A stretch of DNA of 64,000 nt from Panagrolaimus kolymaensis (lineage: Eukaryota; Nematoda; Chromadorea; Rhabditida; Panagrolaimidae), in contig JAJQJQ010000003.1 in assembly GCA_028622995.1 (NCBI GenBank), positions 9,548,001 through 9,612,000 of the forward strand, given 5' to 3'. Made by a program: the position numbers and the translations under genes. The number at the start of each line of letters is the position of its first letter. Positions within the stretch are counted from its first letter, which is position 1. The notes below the pieces were generated by a model. That model saw nothing but the letters and a program-made list of their open reading frames with translations, was not told the DNA's origin and ran no database searches. This document shows, one piece after another, positions 34,501 through 44,914 of this stretch.

Positions 34501-37500
34501 TGGTGCTTAATTGCAGTAATGAAATTGAATTTTAAAGGGAGATAGTATGGAATGTGGGCATGGGTTGTGTGGCCCGAAGGGCCAGTTTGTTAATATGAAA
34601 GGATCTAATGTAAAATTGGGAGGGCTGCCGCAGGGGATGGAAGCTGGAAGACGAGATGAGGGCCCGAAGGGCCCGATGTGTAATTGTAATATTGTTGAAA
34701 TGTTAGTCGTGGGGACTGCCGTAGGCAGGCCCCTTCATATTTCTTGTCTACCCTTATAAATTGAATTGACTATGTTTGTTTGTCTGTTTGTGGGATGTCC
34801 GCTGTTTTTTGAAAATGTGTTTGGACAGTCCGATGTAGTTTTGTGTGCTGATTCCAAAAATGTGGGTCTCGAGCTTCGGCTAAAGAGATATGCATATGAT
34901 ATTGAGGTTTTAAAATTTGCATATTGAAAAAATTCTTAACGCGAATGTTTCTCTTTGTGTTTGATGAAAGGGAAAAGCGCGCTCTTTTTTGTTTGCTTTT
35001 TGAAGGAGCATTTCGTTGTGTGATTTTTTATAGTGGTTTTGAAAGAATGCATATTTGGTGGATTTGGTGATGGTGCAGAGATGCATGTATGTGTGGAGGT
35101 GTTAGAGGGTGTTGAGAAAAAATGTTTTTTTAAATGAGGATTGATAAGATGGAATTTAAGAAAGTTTAATGGAAATATTAAAATGAGAAATTGGATAACG
35201 TAGCCCTGGGAAATGAGGATGACTACGAGGTGCTAAAATGAAGCTGCAAAAGAGGGACATGTAAGATGAGGCCCGAAGGGCCTGTGGTGCTTGATCGCAG
35301 TAATGAAATTGAATTTGAAAGAGAGAAAGCATGGGATGGAGCTTGGATATGGGTTGTGGGCCTGAAGGGCCATTTGATAAATATGAAATGAACGAATGTA
35401 AAATGGGAGGGCTGCTGCAGGGAGACCTCCCGCATGGGATGGAAGTTGGAAGAAGAGATGAGGGCCCGAAGGGCTCGATGTGTAAATGTAAAATTGTAAA
35501 ATTGAATAAATGTAAAGTGTGGGGACTGCCGTAGGCAGGCCCCTTCATATTTCTTGTCTACCCTTATAAATTGAATTGACTATGTTTGTTTGTCTGTTTG
35601 TGGGATGTCCGCTGTTTTTTTGAAATGTGATTGTACAGTCCGATGTAGTTTTTTATGCTGATTCCGAAAATGTGGGTCTCGAGCTTCGGGTGGAGAGATA
35701 TGCATACGTAATTGAGGTTTGAAAATTTGCATATTGAAAAAATTCTTAACGCGAATGTTTCTCTTTGTGTTTGACGAAAGTGAGCTCTTTGTCGTTTGCT
35801 TTTTGAAGGTGAATTTCGTTGCGTGATTTTTTATTGTAGTTTTGAAAGAATTCATATTTGGTGGATTTGGTGGTGTTGAATAGATGCATGTATGTGTGGA
35901 GGTGTCGGAGGGTGTTGAGAAAAAATGTTTTTTTAAATGAGGATTGATAGATGGACTTTAAGAAAGTTTAATGAAATTTTTAAAATGAGAAATGGGAAAA
36001 CGTAGCCATGGCAAACGAGGATGACTACGAGGTGCTAAAATGAAGCTGCATATGAGAGACATTTAAGTTGAGGCCCGAAGGGCCTGTGTTGCTTTCCAAC
36101 AGGAATGAAATTGAATTTGAAAGGGAGAAATTGTGGAATGGAACCTGGGTTTGGGTTGTGTGGCCCGAAGAGCCATTTTTAAATTTGAATTGAACTAATG
36201 TAAAATGGGAGGGCTGCCGCAGGGGATGGAAGCTGGAAGACGAGATGAGGGCCCGAAGGGCCCGATGTGTAAATGTAAAATTGTAAAATTGAATAAATGG
36301 AAAGTGTTGGGACTGCCGTAGGCAGGCCCCTTCATATTTCTTGTCTACCCTTATAAATTGAATTGCCTATGTCTGTCTGTTTGTGGGTTGTCCCCTGTTT
36401 TTTGAAAATGTGATTGTACAGTCCGATGTAGTTTTTGATGCTGATTCCAGAAATGTGGGTCTCGAGCTTCGGCTAAAGAGATATGCATATGTAATGGAGG
36501 TTTGAAAATTTGCATATTTGCATTTTGAAAAAAGTTTTAACGCGAATGTTTCTCTTTGAGTTTGATGAAAGGGAGGAAAGCGAGCCCTTTGTGGTTTGCT
36601 TTTTGAAGGAGAAAATTCGTTGCATGATTTTTTACTGTGATTTTTGAAAGAATGCATATTTGGTGGATTTGGCGGTGGTGCATAGATGCATGTATGTGTG
36701 GAGGTGCTGGAGGGTGTTTAATGAAAATATTAAAATGAGAAATGGGATAACGTAGCCCTGGGAAATGAGGATGACTACGAGGTGCTAAAATGAAGCTGCA
36801 AATGAGGGACATGTAAGATGAGGCCCGAAGGGCCTGTGTTGCTAAATCGCAGTAATGAAAATTGAATTTGAAAGGGTGAAAGTGTGGAATGGAAGCCGAG
36901 TAGGGATTGTGTGGCCCGAAGGGCCATTTTTAAATATGAATTGGACTAATGTAAAATGGGAGGGCTGTCGAACATAGACCTCCGGCAGGGGATGGAAATT
37001 GGAAGACGAGATGAGGGCCCGAAGGGCCCGATGTGAAATTGTAAAATTGTTGAAATGTTAGTTGTGGGGACTGCCGTAGGCAGGCCCCTTCATATATCTT
37101 GTCTACCCTTATAAATTGAATTGCCTATGTCTGTCTGTTTGTGGGTTGTCCCCTGTTTTTTGAAAATGTGATTGTACAGTCCGATGTAGTTTTTGATGCT
37201 GATTCCAGAAATGTGGGTCTCGAGCTTCGGCTAAAGAGATATGCATATGTAATGGAGGTTTGAAAATTTGCATATTTGCATTTTGAAAAAAGTTTTAACG
37301 CGGATGTTTCTCTTTGAGTTTGATGAAAGGGAGGAAAGCGAGCCCTTTGTGGTTTGCTTTTTGAAGGAGAAAATTCGTTGCATGATTTTTTACTGTGATT
37401 TTTGAAAGAATGCATATTTGGTGGATTTGGCGGTGGTGCATAGATGCATGTATGTGTGGAGGTGCTGGAGGGTGTTTAATGAAAATGTTTTTTAATGAGG

Positions 37501-37910
37501 ATTGAGAGGATGGACTGTAAGAAAGTTTAATGAAATCTTTAAAATGAGAAATAGAAAATTGAGATCCTGGGCAATGAGGATGACTACGAGGTGCTAAAAT
37601 GAAGCTGCATATGAGAGACATGTAAGTTGAGGCCCGAAGGGCCTGTGGTGCTTAATTGCACTAATGAAATTGAATTTTAAAGGGAGATAGTATGGAATGT
37701 GGGCATGGGTTGTGTGGCCCGAAGGGCCAGTTTGTTAATATGAAAGGATCTAATGTAAAATTGGGAGGGCTGCCGCAGGGGATGGAAGCTGGAAGACGAG
37801 ATGAGGGCCCGAAGGGCCCGATGTGTAATTGTAAAATTGTTGAAATGTTAGTTGTGGGGACTGCCGTAGGCAGGCCCCTTCTTATATCTTGTCTTCCTTT
37901 TTAATTTGGA
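31560..37910. repeat. Tandem array of eight units of about 760-810 bp within the receptor intron
   Basis: Units begin near 31582, 32361, 33172, 33978, 34745, 35555, 36342 and 37100, each opening with (t/a)tctacccttataaattgaattg. The last ends at 37890, where a diverged copy starts. Spacing is 758-811 bp. Each unit has a TTTGTCTG-rich head, a shared block around gctgattccgaaaatgtggg, and a tail with several small GC-rich hairpins (such as ggcccgaagggcc) ending ctgccgtaggcaggcccc. Open frames on the minus strand recur because the units are alike; they lack starts or splice contexts that would make them genes. The array lies in the 31079-41074 intron. Confidence 0.93.
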
Positions 37911-38170
37911 GTGTCGTGTTTGTATGTTTGTCTGTATGTTTGTCTGTATGTCGTTTCTGCTTTTTTTTTGTTTTGTCCCGATAGTTTAGATCAGTTTTTT
38001 ACGCTGATTCCGAATATATTAGTCTCACGCTTCGGAGAGTCAAACATTGATATGTTTTGACCTATTTAAATTTGCATTTTTTGAAATTTTTCTCGACACG
38101 AAAGTTTCCCTTTGTGTTTTTTCTGTTGCAATTTGGAAGTGAAAAATTTGTTTTTCTCTGATTGTCTGCA
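37911..38170. repeat. Diverged copy of the unit head
   Basis: A ninth, degenerate copy of the unit head: TTTGTCTG repeats, gctgattccgaatatattagtctcacgcttcgg, and cgacacgaaagtttccctttgtg matching cgcgaatgtttctctttgtg. It passes directly into the 44-bp minisatellite. Confidence 0.7.
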
Positions 38171-39088
38171 TAGTTGTTTTTGGTGAGATGTAAGATGGTT
38201 TTTGGGTGGAAATTTAGTTGTTTTTGGTGGGATGTTTGGGTGGAGATTTAGTTGTTTTTGGTGAGATGTAAGATGGTTTTTGGGTGAATGTTTAGTTGTT
38301 TTTGGTGAGATGTAAAATGGTTTTCGGGTGGACATTTAGTTGTTTTTGGTGAGATGTAAGATGGTTTTTGGGTGAATGTTTAGTTGTTTTTGGTGAGATG
38401 TAAGATGGTTTTTGGGTGAATGTTTAGTTGTTTTTGGTGAGATGTAAGATGGTTTTTGGGTGAATGTTTAGTTGTTTTTGGTGAGATGTAAGATGGTTTT
38501 TGGGTGAATGTTTAGTTGTTTTTGGTGAGATGTAAGATGGTTTTTGGGTGAATGTTTAGTTGTTTTTGGTGAGATGTAAGATGGTTTTTGGGTGAATGTT
38601 TAGTTGTTTTTGGTGAGATGTAAGATGGTTTTTGGGTGAATGTTTAGTTGTTTTTGGTGAGATGTAAGATGGTTTTTGGGTGAATGTTTAGTTGTTTTTG
38701 GTGAGATGTAAGATGGTTTTTGGGTGAATGTTTAGTTGTTTTTGGTGAGATGTAAGATGGTTTTTGGGTGAATGTTTAGTTGTTTTTGGTGAGATGTAAG
38801 ATGGTTTTCGGGTGAATGTTTAGTTGTTTTTGGTGAGATGTAAGATGGTTTTTGGGTGAATGTTTAGTTGTTTTTGGTGAGATGTAAGATGGTTTTTGGG
38901 TGAATGTTTAGTTGTTTTTGGTGAGATGTAAGATGGTTTTTGGGTGAATGTTTAGTTGTTTTTGGTGAGATGTAAGATGGTTTTTGGGTGAATGTTTAGT
39001 TGTTTTTGGTGAGATGTAAGATGGTTTTCGGGTGAATGTTTAGTTGTTTTTGGTGAGATGTAAGATGGTTTTTGGGTAGATATTTGGT
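38171..39088. repeat. 44-bp minisatellite, about 20 copies
   Basis: Unit: tttagttgtttttggtgaga then tgtaagatggtttttgggtgaatg. The first few copies are irregular in length; later ones keep a strict 44-bp register. A marked variant (ttttcgggtg) recurs at about 38801-38810 and 39021-39030, 220 bp or five units apart, suggesting block duplication. No coding potential is evident. Confidence 0.93.
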
Positions 39089-40000
39089 GGTTTTTGACTT
39101 GAACCGCCGATGGTGTTTGGATTGAGATTTGGTGGTTTTGGAGTCAAAATGAGATTTGGGTCCCGAAGAGCTCAAGTGTAATTTTGCTTATGGAATGTAC
39201 CACGAAGATGTCAAGATGTATCCGAATATGAGATATATGGAATGCGTGGCCCGAAGAAACCGTTTGGAGACGATTTATATCGTAAATTTTGAGGGTCTGC
39301 CGAAGGCAGGGCCCCAAAATTAACCATGAAAATGGAATGTTTAACCAAAGGGCCCTGTTGTTTATTGTTATTGTAATGAAATATAATATTATGTGGGTGC
39401 TTGATGGTGTTTGGGTGGATAGTTTGGTAGATATTTAATGGTTTTTTGTTGTCTTTGAGTTAATATTTGATGGTGTTTGGGTTGTTATTTGGTAGTTTTT
39501 GGGTTGAAATGGGGTTTTGTAACAGAAGGGCCCATGTGTAATTTGACTTATGGAATGGACCTCGAAATGGTTAAGATGTAGCCGAATATGAGAAATATGG
39601 AAATGCATGGCCCGGGAAACCGTTGATTATTGGAGATGATTTTTTTGTAAAATTTAGGAGGTCTGCCGAAGGCAGGGCTCCAAAATTTACCATGAAAATG
39701 GAAAGTAAACCCATAGACCCTGTTGTTTATTTAATTGTATTGTATTGTTGTAGACACGCATGGGCATTTCGGTACTCTATTTTTTTCCAATTTTGCACCC
39801 TCAAAAAAGACACATAATCTCCTCTTTGATAATTTTTTAAAATTCCTTAAAACAGGTGCACTCTCTAGGTTTCTCAAAAAATACCTTAAAGTGTCCAATG
39901 TCCACGTTGTGATTGTAAAAATGTAACGGTTCCGTAGATTTTCTTTGTTTAAAATGTTTGTTTTAGTTTGAGGGACTTACCGAAGGTAAGGCCCCAATGT
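39089..40000. repeat. Pair of diverged repeats of about 365 bp, with hairpin remnants
   Basis: 39100-39350 and about 39470-39730 share gtgtaatttg, atggaatg(g/t)acc, aagatgta(t/g)ccgaatatgag, and gtctgccgaaggcagg followed by ccaaaatt. A further hairpin sequence, cttaccgaaggtaag, lies at 39976-39990. These look like older relatives of the hairpin-bearing tails of the 790-bp units. Confidence 0.7.
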
Positions 40001-41074
40001 TCTTGTTATTTTAATGAGAGAAATGTAACAAAAATAAAAGTTTTCGAAAAGAAGGTAAAAACATTTTCATATTTGTCGGGCCACCTCCATCTTTATGTCC
40101 GAAATTAATTTGTCACAATTTAATCGTCCGTTTCTGTCACACATTTTACTGAGTGTAAATTCATATAAAATAAAAAAAAAGGAAATATATAAATTTATGC
40201 GTCGATTTTTTCTAGTGCTTTTAGAATTTCGTGTCTAATTATATTTGATTGAGAAAAAAATGAAAGCGATAAGGAAATTTCATCGATTTATACGATTTTC
40301 CTTTGATAAAGCATCGAAGCATTATAACCTCAAAAATTTATCGTGGGGCCATTCGAAATTTTGATTGTTAAAGAAATAAAAAAAATTGTGTGGCCTTAAT
40401 TTTAGAGGAGAAAAATTGTTTGAATTTGCTTTATTTGTGCAATATTATTATTGCATTCGATTTTATAAAACTAAAAGAAGAAAACAATATGCGCAAATCC
40501 TTGGAAATATTTCTGAATTTATGTATTGTTTTTTATTCAGTTACAAGTTTTCTGATTCAAGTATTATTTGATTGGTTTTTTTGATTATCATTGTTTGCGC
40601 TAATCAAAACCGAAAATTAAATGTATATTTTAAAAAATTATACATACGAGAATAGTTCAAAAAAGCAGAGAAAATATGCGCAACATTACAAAACGAAATT
40701 TAAAAAAATAGTGATATTATTGTTATCTTTCAGGGTACTCTATACTTTATCCTCCTTTAAAACATGGAATAATTTTAGATTTTTTCAGTTTGTGAAATTC
40801 GCCTTTCTAAAATTTGCTCAGTTGAAATTTATATAAAAAAACATCAATTCGACTATTATATTTCGTTTTAGATATAAATTTAGGTTTTTTTGTTCGGCTA
40901 AGTTCAAAATATTGTCCATTGTTGCCCAAAAAGTAGAATAGCATGAATTCCAAAGGAGCAAAAAAGAGAAATGAAGTTTTAAAAATAATGAGAAAAAATT
41001 CCCTTTAAAAATAAGGAGATAAAGTAAAAAAGTATCTTTTCTCGTATAAGTGCTATGCATAAAGCTAAACTTAC
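40001..41074. other. 3' part of the giant intron, no feature
   Basis: AT-rich sequence precedes the donor of exon 4 at 41074. Short open frames here have coding-unlike composition. No repeat or gene was recognised. Confidence 0.5.
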
Positions 41075-41753
41075 TTGTAATCATTTCAGAAGAAGGTGGT
41101 TCTTCAGATAATACTGTTGAAGTTTTAGAGGGTGTTGTTTCTTTTGCTTCATTTGATAGTGTACTTGAATGATTTTGCTGAATTAATTCTGTTGTTTTAG
41201 TTGTTTTTAGGTCGGAGATACTTTTTGAGGGTTGAACGAAAGAAGTTAATTTCAAAAATTTATCAAGTGCATTGGTAGTCGAAGTAGAACCATATTTCGC
41301 TGGTACAGCTAAAAATTTTATGAACTTTTAGTAAACTGTGGTGCAAGGAAAATTGATTTTTTACTCGTTAAATGTCCTTGAGTTGTGCTCGTTGTTGTGG
41401 TTTTAAGAACGGAAGGCTTCAAGGCTTTACAATTTATGGTCATAGTATCAAAACATGCTATAAAAATTGTTTATCGGTGTGCAAAGAAACTTAAAATTTA
41501 TTTTACCTGGATATAGAGTATCTTTCGAACCACAATTAACCCAATTAGTGAAGCAGGCTACAAAAAATTATTAGAAAAATTTGTACGTTTTAATTTTTTA
41601 TAATTTCATACCTGTATATTCCAGACTTCCATCATTTAATTGCCATCCCATTTTCGGAGCCATTATTGAATATTCTTGCCAGGGAGGATACTCGTCGATG
41701 CTCATAACTTTTATAATTAAACAAAATAGACAAAAAATACCATATTGCCACAT
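41075..41753 (-). CDS. Receptor gene, exons 1-4: signal peptide and Cys-bearing N-terminus
   Basis: ATG at 41751-41753 opens a classical signal peptide (MWQYGIFCLFCLIIKVMS) followed by IDEYPPW. Exons 1-4 are 41612-41753, 41507-41557, 41365-41457 and 41075-41308, all joined in phase 1. Exons 2 and 3 are small and each brings a pair of Cys (ACFTNWVNC and ACFDTMTINC), suggesting duplicated mini-exons. From residue about 85 the sequence becomes Thr/Ser/Lys-rich and merges into the mucin region. The donor at 41074 (ACAA|gtaagt) pairs with the acceptor before 31078; codon phase and composition continue across this 9,996-bp intron. That long link is inference and needs RNA evidence. Confidence 0.75.
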
Positions 41754-43383
41754 AATTAATTACGATAAAACAAACAACTTTTTTTCTGATTGTAATAAAA
41801 GACTCAAAGAAAAATATTATTTTAATCTGACTGAACTCTACTGAGTTGTAACAAAAGTGCTTTAAATACTTGAAACGTTCTATAAAATGAAAGAAAAATA
41901 TTAAATATAATGAATTTTAAGAATCTTATAAGAAGAAATAAGAATAATATTAACTTGTAGACCAACTTTTGGTTTTTTTAAGAAAAGACTACGGTAAAAA
42001 ATTTTTTTTTCAAAAAAGAACTAGATTTCAAAAATGAATTCGAAAAATGCTAAATTTTAAGAATGATTAGATAAATTATTTAAAAAATTCCAAAAACCTT
42101 AATTTGTTGTATGTAAATTAAATTATAGCTTTTAAAATACAAGATCACTTCAGCTTATTAATTCAAAAAAGTTATGAATATATAAAAAAAGTTTTGAGAA
42201 AAAAGGTAGGAAAAAATAAAACGAAAAATGAGTTGCAAAAATCGTAATAATTGCGCATTTTGATTCATGTATTGTCAAATAAATCATAAAAAGACTCACC
42301 TCAAATTAAGCAAAATTAATAAACACAATGTTGGAAAATTGAAAATATAGTTGGATTAACGATCAAAAGTTTTTTTAAACAAACTCCAAAATATATCAGA
42401 AATGGCGGAAAACCAAATTCTGGAGTAACGATTTACAATATTAAATTTAAGAATACCATATATAATTAAATGTAACAGATACCAAAGAAATGTTAAATGT
42501 AATTTAAAAAAGTTTAACTGTATGAAGAAGAAAAAATCTACGCAGCCGAGTAAATTTGTTTAAAAAAATAAGAAACTCGACTGCTTCCTACCAGATTTGG
42601 TGGATGTAAATAAAGATTTTCTTCATTTTCTGATGAGCTTAATAGAAGAATACCAATGGCAATGTCAAGGAGATGATATTACTAAGCAATACTCCTCCAT
42701 ACGCCTCTGCATTTCTTTGTTCTTCGAAACTATGCAATAAAAAAATAATTTGATTTTTGCAAAATCATGCTTGGAGATGGCTTCTATCATTGATTTGGCA
42801 AAAGTAAGCTTGCGTGGCAAAGGAATATAGGTCCTTCCAAAATCATATCATACTAATATTAACTTTCTGATCTTTTGAAGAGATTTATATATGTGAAGAA
42901 CAAAAATTTCCATCGATGTGATTTTCATCAGCTTTTTTTTTTGTTGATTTCTTTGCTAATATTCAACTAAGAAAAGGAAGAAATGAAAAAAAATCATGAT
43001 CGATGTTTACTAATAATTTTAGCAAAAACCTATTTTTTTAATCATGGCAAAATCCCAAAAAATTATCAAAATTAAACTTAAAAAATATATGTTTTGCTTT
43101 GTTTACAGTACAAATAAGAAACTAACGAATCAAATTCATGAATCAAATTTTCTTCCACTAAAATTTTTGTTTCAAAAAAACGCAATAAAATTTCGCAATA
43201 ACAGCTTTTATATGTGAAAATTAACAATTTTTTACTTTTTGATTTATCTATTCTTTTTTCTTTTTTCTTTGTTTTCTCCTTCAAATTAGAATCATGTAAA
43301 AAAGATTTAATATTTTTTATAGATATTTATAAATTTACAACTTTATTTCGAAAAAATAATAATAAATTTAAAACAAAATAATT
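41754..43383. other. Intergenic, with a GC-richer island at about 42590-42850
   Basis: Most is very AT-rich, presumably the upstream region of the receptor gene. The stretch 42590-42850 stands out: on the minus strand one frame is open for about 60 codons with normal residue use (including PLPRKLTFAKSMIEAISKH). Another frame, after an acceptor-like tgcatag, ends in a hydrophobic tail. Neither has a start or a full splice context, so it may be a gene relic. Confidence 0.35.
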
Positions 43384-44914
43384 TTAAATAAAATAATTTC
43401 TTTCATTGAGCACAAAAGTTTCACCTTGATATACTTGAGAAGCAGATGATCCTCTTCCATGTTGGGGCGGATTTGGAGCATTATTATTGTTATTGGATGT
43501 GTCATTACATTCACGTCTTTGCTGTTGTTGATGATGTTGATTAACACTTCCATAATCGACACTTGCTTGTTGTTGTTGTCTTTGATAATATACAGTATTT
43601 GTTGGTATTGAACAATTACATTCTGCTGCTGCCGATCCACTTGCTTCATACCCCAATGATTTTGTTCGAGGTGAAAAATGTGGATATGGATATGCACGAA
43701 GTAAAGAAGATGAGGCATCGACAACAACTTGTCGGTGCTGTTGTTTTTGTTGCTGTTGATGATTAGAATTATTTTGAGGTGAAGGTTGAAGTTGTGAAAA
43801 ATGTTGAAAATGATGATGTTGATATTGGGGTGGTAAATGTTGATAATTTTGATGACTATTTTTTGGATTATAATATATTGGAGATGTGACACTTGTAGTT
43901 GGAATTAAGTGTGGTTTAATTATTGGTGCACCCGAGGCAGTAGTTTGGTGTTGCTGATTTTGATTTTGATTGGTGGTTGAACGCGAAGTCATTCCAAGTT
44001 TAGCTCTCAATGGACCAAGTGGGGATTGAGGAGATTGATCAATTTCTGGGAGAGAATAACCATGAGATGCTCGATGAGCATTTATATTTGCTTGAGATTG
44101 AGTTATGCTATTTCGCTAAAATATAAAGTACCATAAATTTATTATTTTAAATTTGAAGAAAAACATGCATTTTTGAAAAAAATGTGTACATTTTTCAATA
44201 AATTTTGGAAAAATGCAAAAAAAAAAAAGATTTATTTTTTGGGGTTTTTTGATATTTCTTTGCGATATAAGTTTTTTTAAATATGAGCGGCAAAAATTGT
44301 TACTTACATTGCTATTAAATGGACTACCATAATGTGAATATACAATGCAATCAATTGCTCCCTCTTGTCCAATATCTCCATCATAACTATGTATTCTTGG
44401 ATGTTTCGAACAGTTACTTATATCTCCGTTCACCGTGGATCGTGAAAAGCTTCTCTCTGTATGGGTTTTTGATAATAATGGATAAGTTAATGGCACATTT
44501 TCATCTGGCTGTTGCATGGCTTGCAAAACTGGATTTCCCATTTGTTCCACTAATCCTGAATCTATGGAACCTTCTCTCGCGTGAAGCATTGCAGGACCCC
44601 AATCAATTACTACTTTACCACAAAGTACTAAACCCACAACCATCGTGGTGGGACCCGCTAACCAAACTGTAAATAAAAAAAGTTAGGATAAAATGTTTCA
44701 GGAAAACTAAAAATAAAAAATTAGATTTTAGATTTTAAAAAGCTTACCTTTTCCTATTTGAGTTTCCTTATAAAATATTGCAAATACAGTAAATACAAGA
44801 CCCGTAACAATGAGGCAAAATGCAACACTTCCATAACTAAAAAAACATTTTTTTAATAAAATTTTAGCCTTCAAAAAACACAGCTAAGTTTACCTGATTA
44901 AATGGACTTGATGC
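43384..44914 (-). CDS. Two-helix membrane protein with Gln/His/Asn-rich cytoplasmic tail (5' end not found)
   Basis: Exons are 44748-44836, 44308-44666 and 43384-44115, with a possible 21-nt microexon at 44894-44914. Phases agree. Two adjacent membrane spans are visible: YGSVAFCLIVTGLVFTVFAI, then WLAGPTTMVVGLVLCGKVVI with DW at its edge. About 340 residues follow, beginning with Ser/Thr/acidic sequence and turning into Gln/His/Asn-rich low complexity. The two close helices with a GP motif in the second are reminiscent of the TMEM200-like type, a weak comparison from memory. No start codon was found. Upstream exons probably lie in the large gene-free region beyond 44915. Confidence 0.6.

Larger units (their letters stand above)
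13994..41753 (-). pseudogene. Giant mucin/C-type lectin/sushi/EGF seven-helix receptor gene, interrupted
   Basis: Eighteen exons join with matching phases: 41612-41753, 41507-41557, 41365-41457, 41075-41308, 26441-31078, 26202-26383, 25912-26133, 25427-25854, 25058-25327, 24778-24992, 24386-24647, 24166-24330, 23533-23922, [23448-23477 plus 14866-15040], 14346-14785, 14126-14201 and 13994-14070. The bracketed pair is one exon split by the LTR element. The intact product would be about 2,690 residues: signal peptide, mucin region, lectin-like, sushi-like and EGF domains, seven helices, and a tail of about 450 residues. Two lesions are visible: the insertion in exon 14 and a 1-nt frameshift near 29725-29790. 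Everything else is open, so decay is recent, or these are allelic or assembly differences. The helix pattern resembles adhesion-class receptors, but no GAIN/GPS region is present. Confidence 0.85.

Noticed and set aside
31592..37621. Recurring minus-strand open frames of 90-208 codons in the tandem array
   Set aside because: They recur because units are near identical, shift position between units, overlap each other, and are His/Ser/Phe-rich translations of the repeat.
32163..37904. Recurring 70-codon plus-strand frame in the array units
   Set aside because: Pro/Gly/Lys content comes from the hairpin sequences; it is broken or altered in several units.
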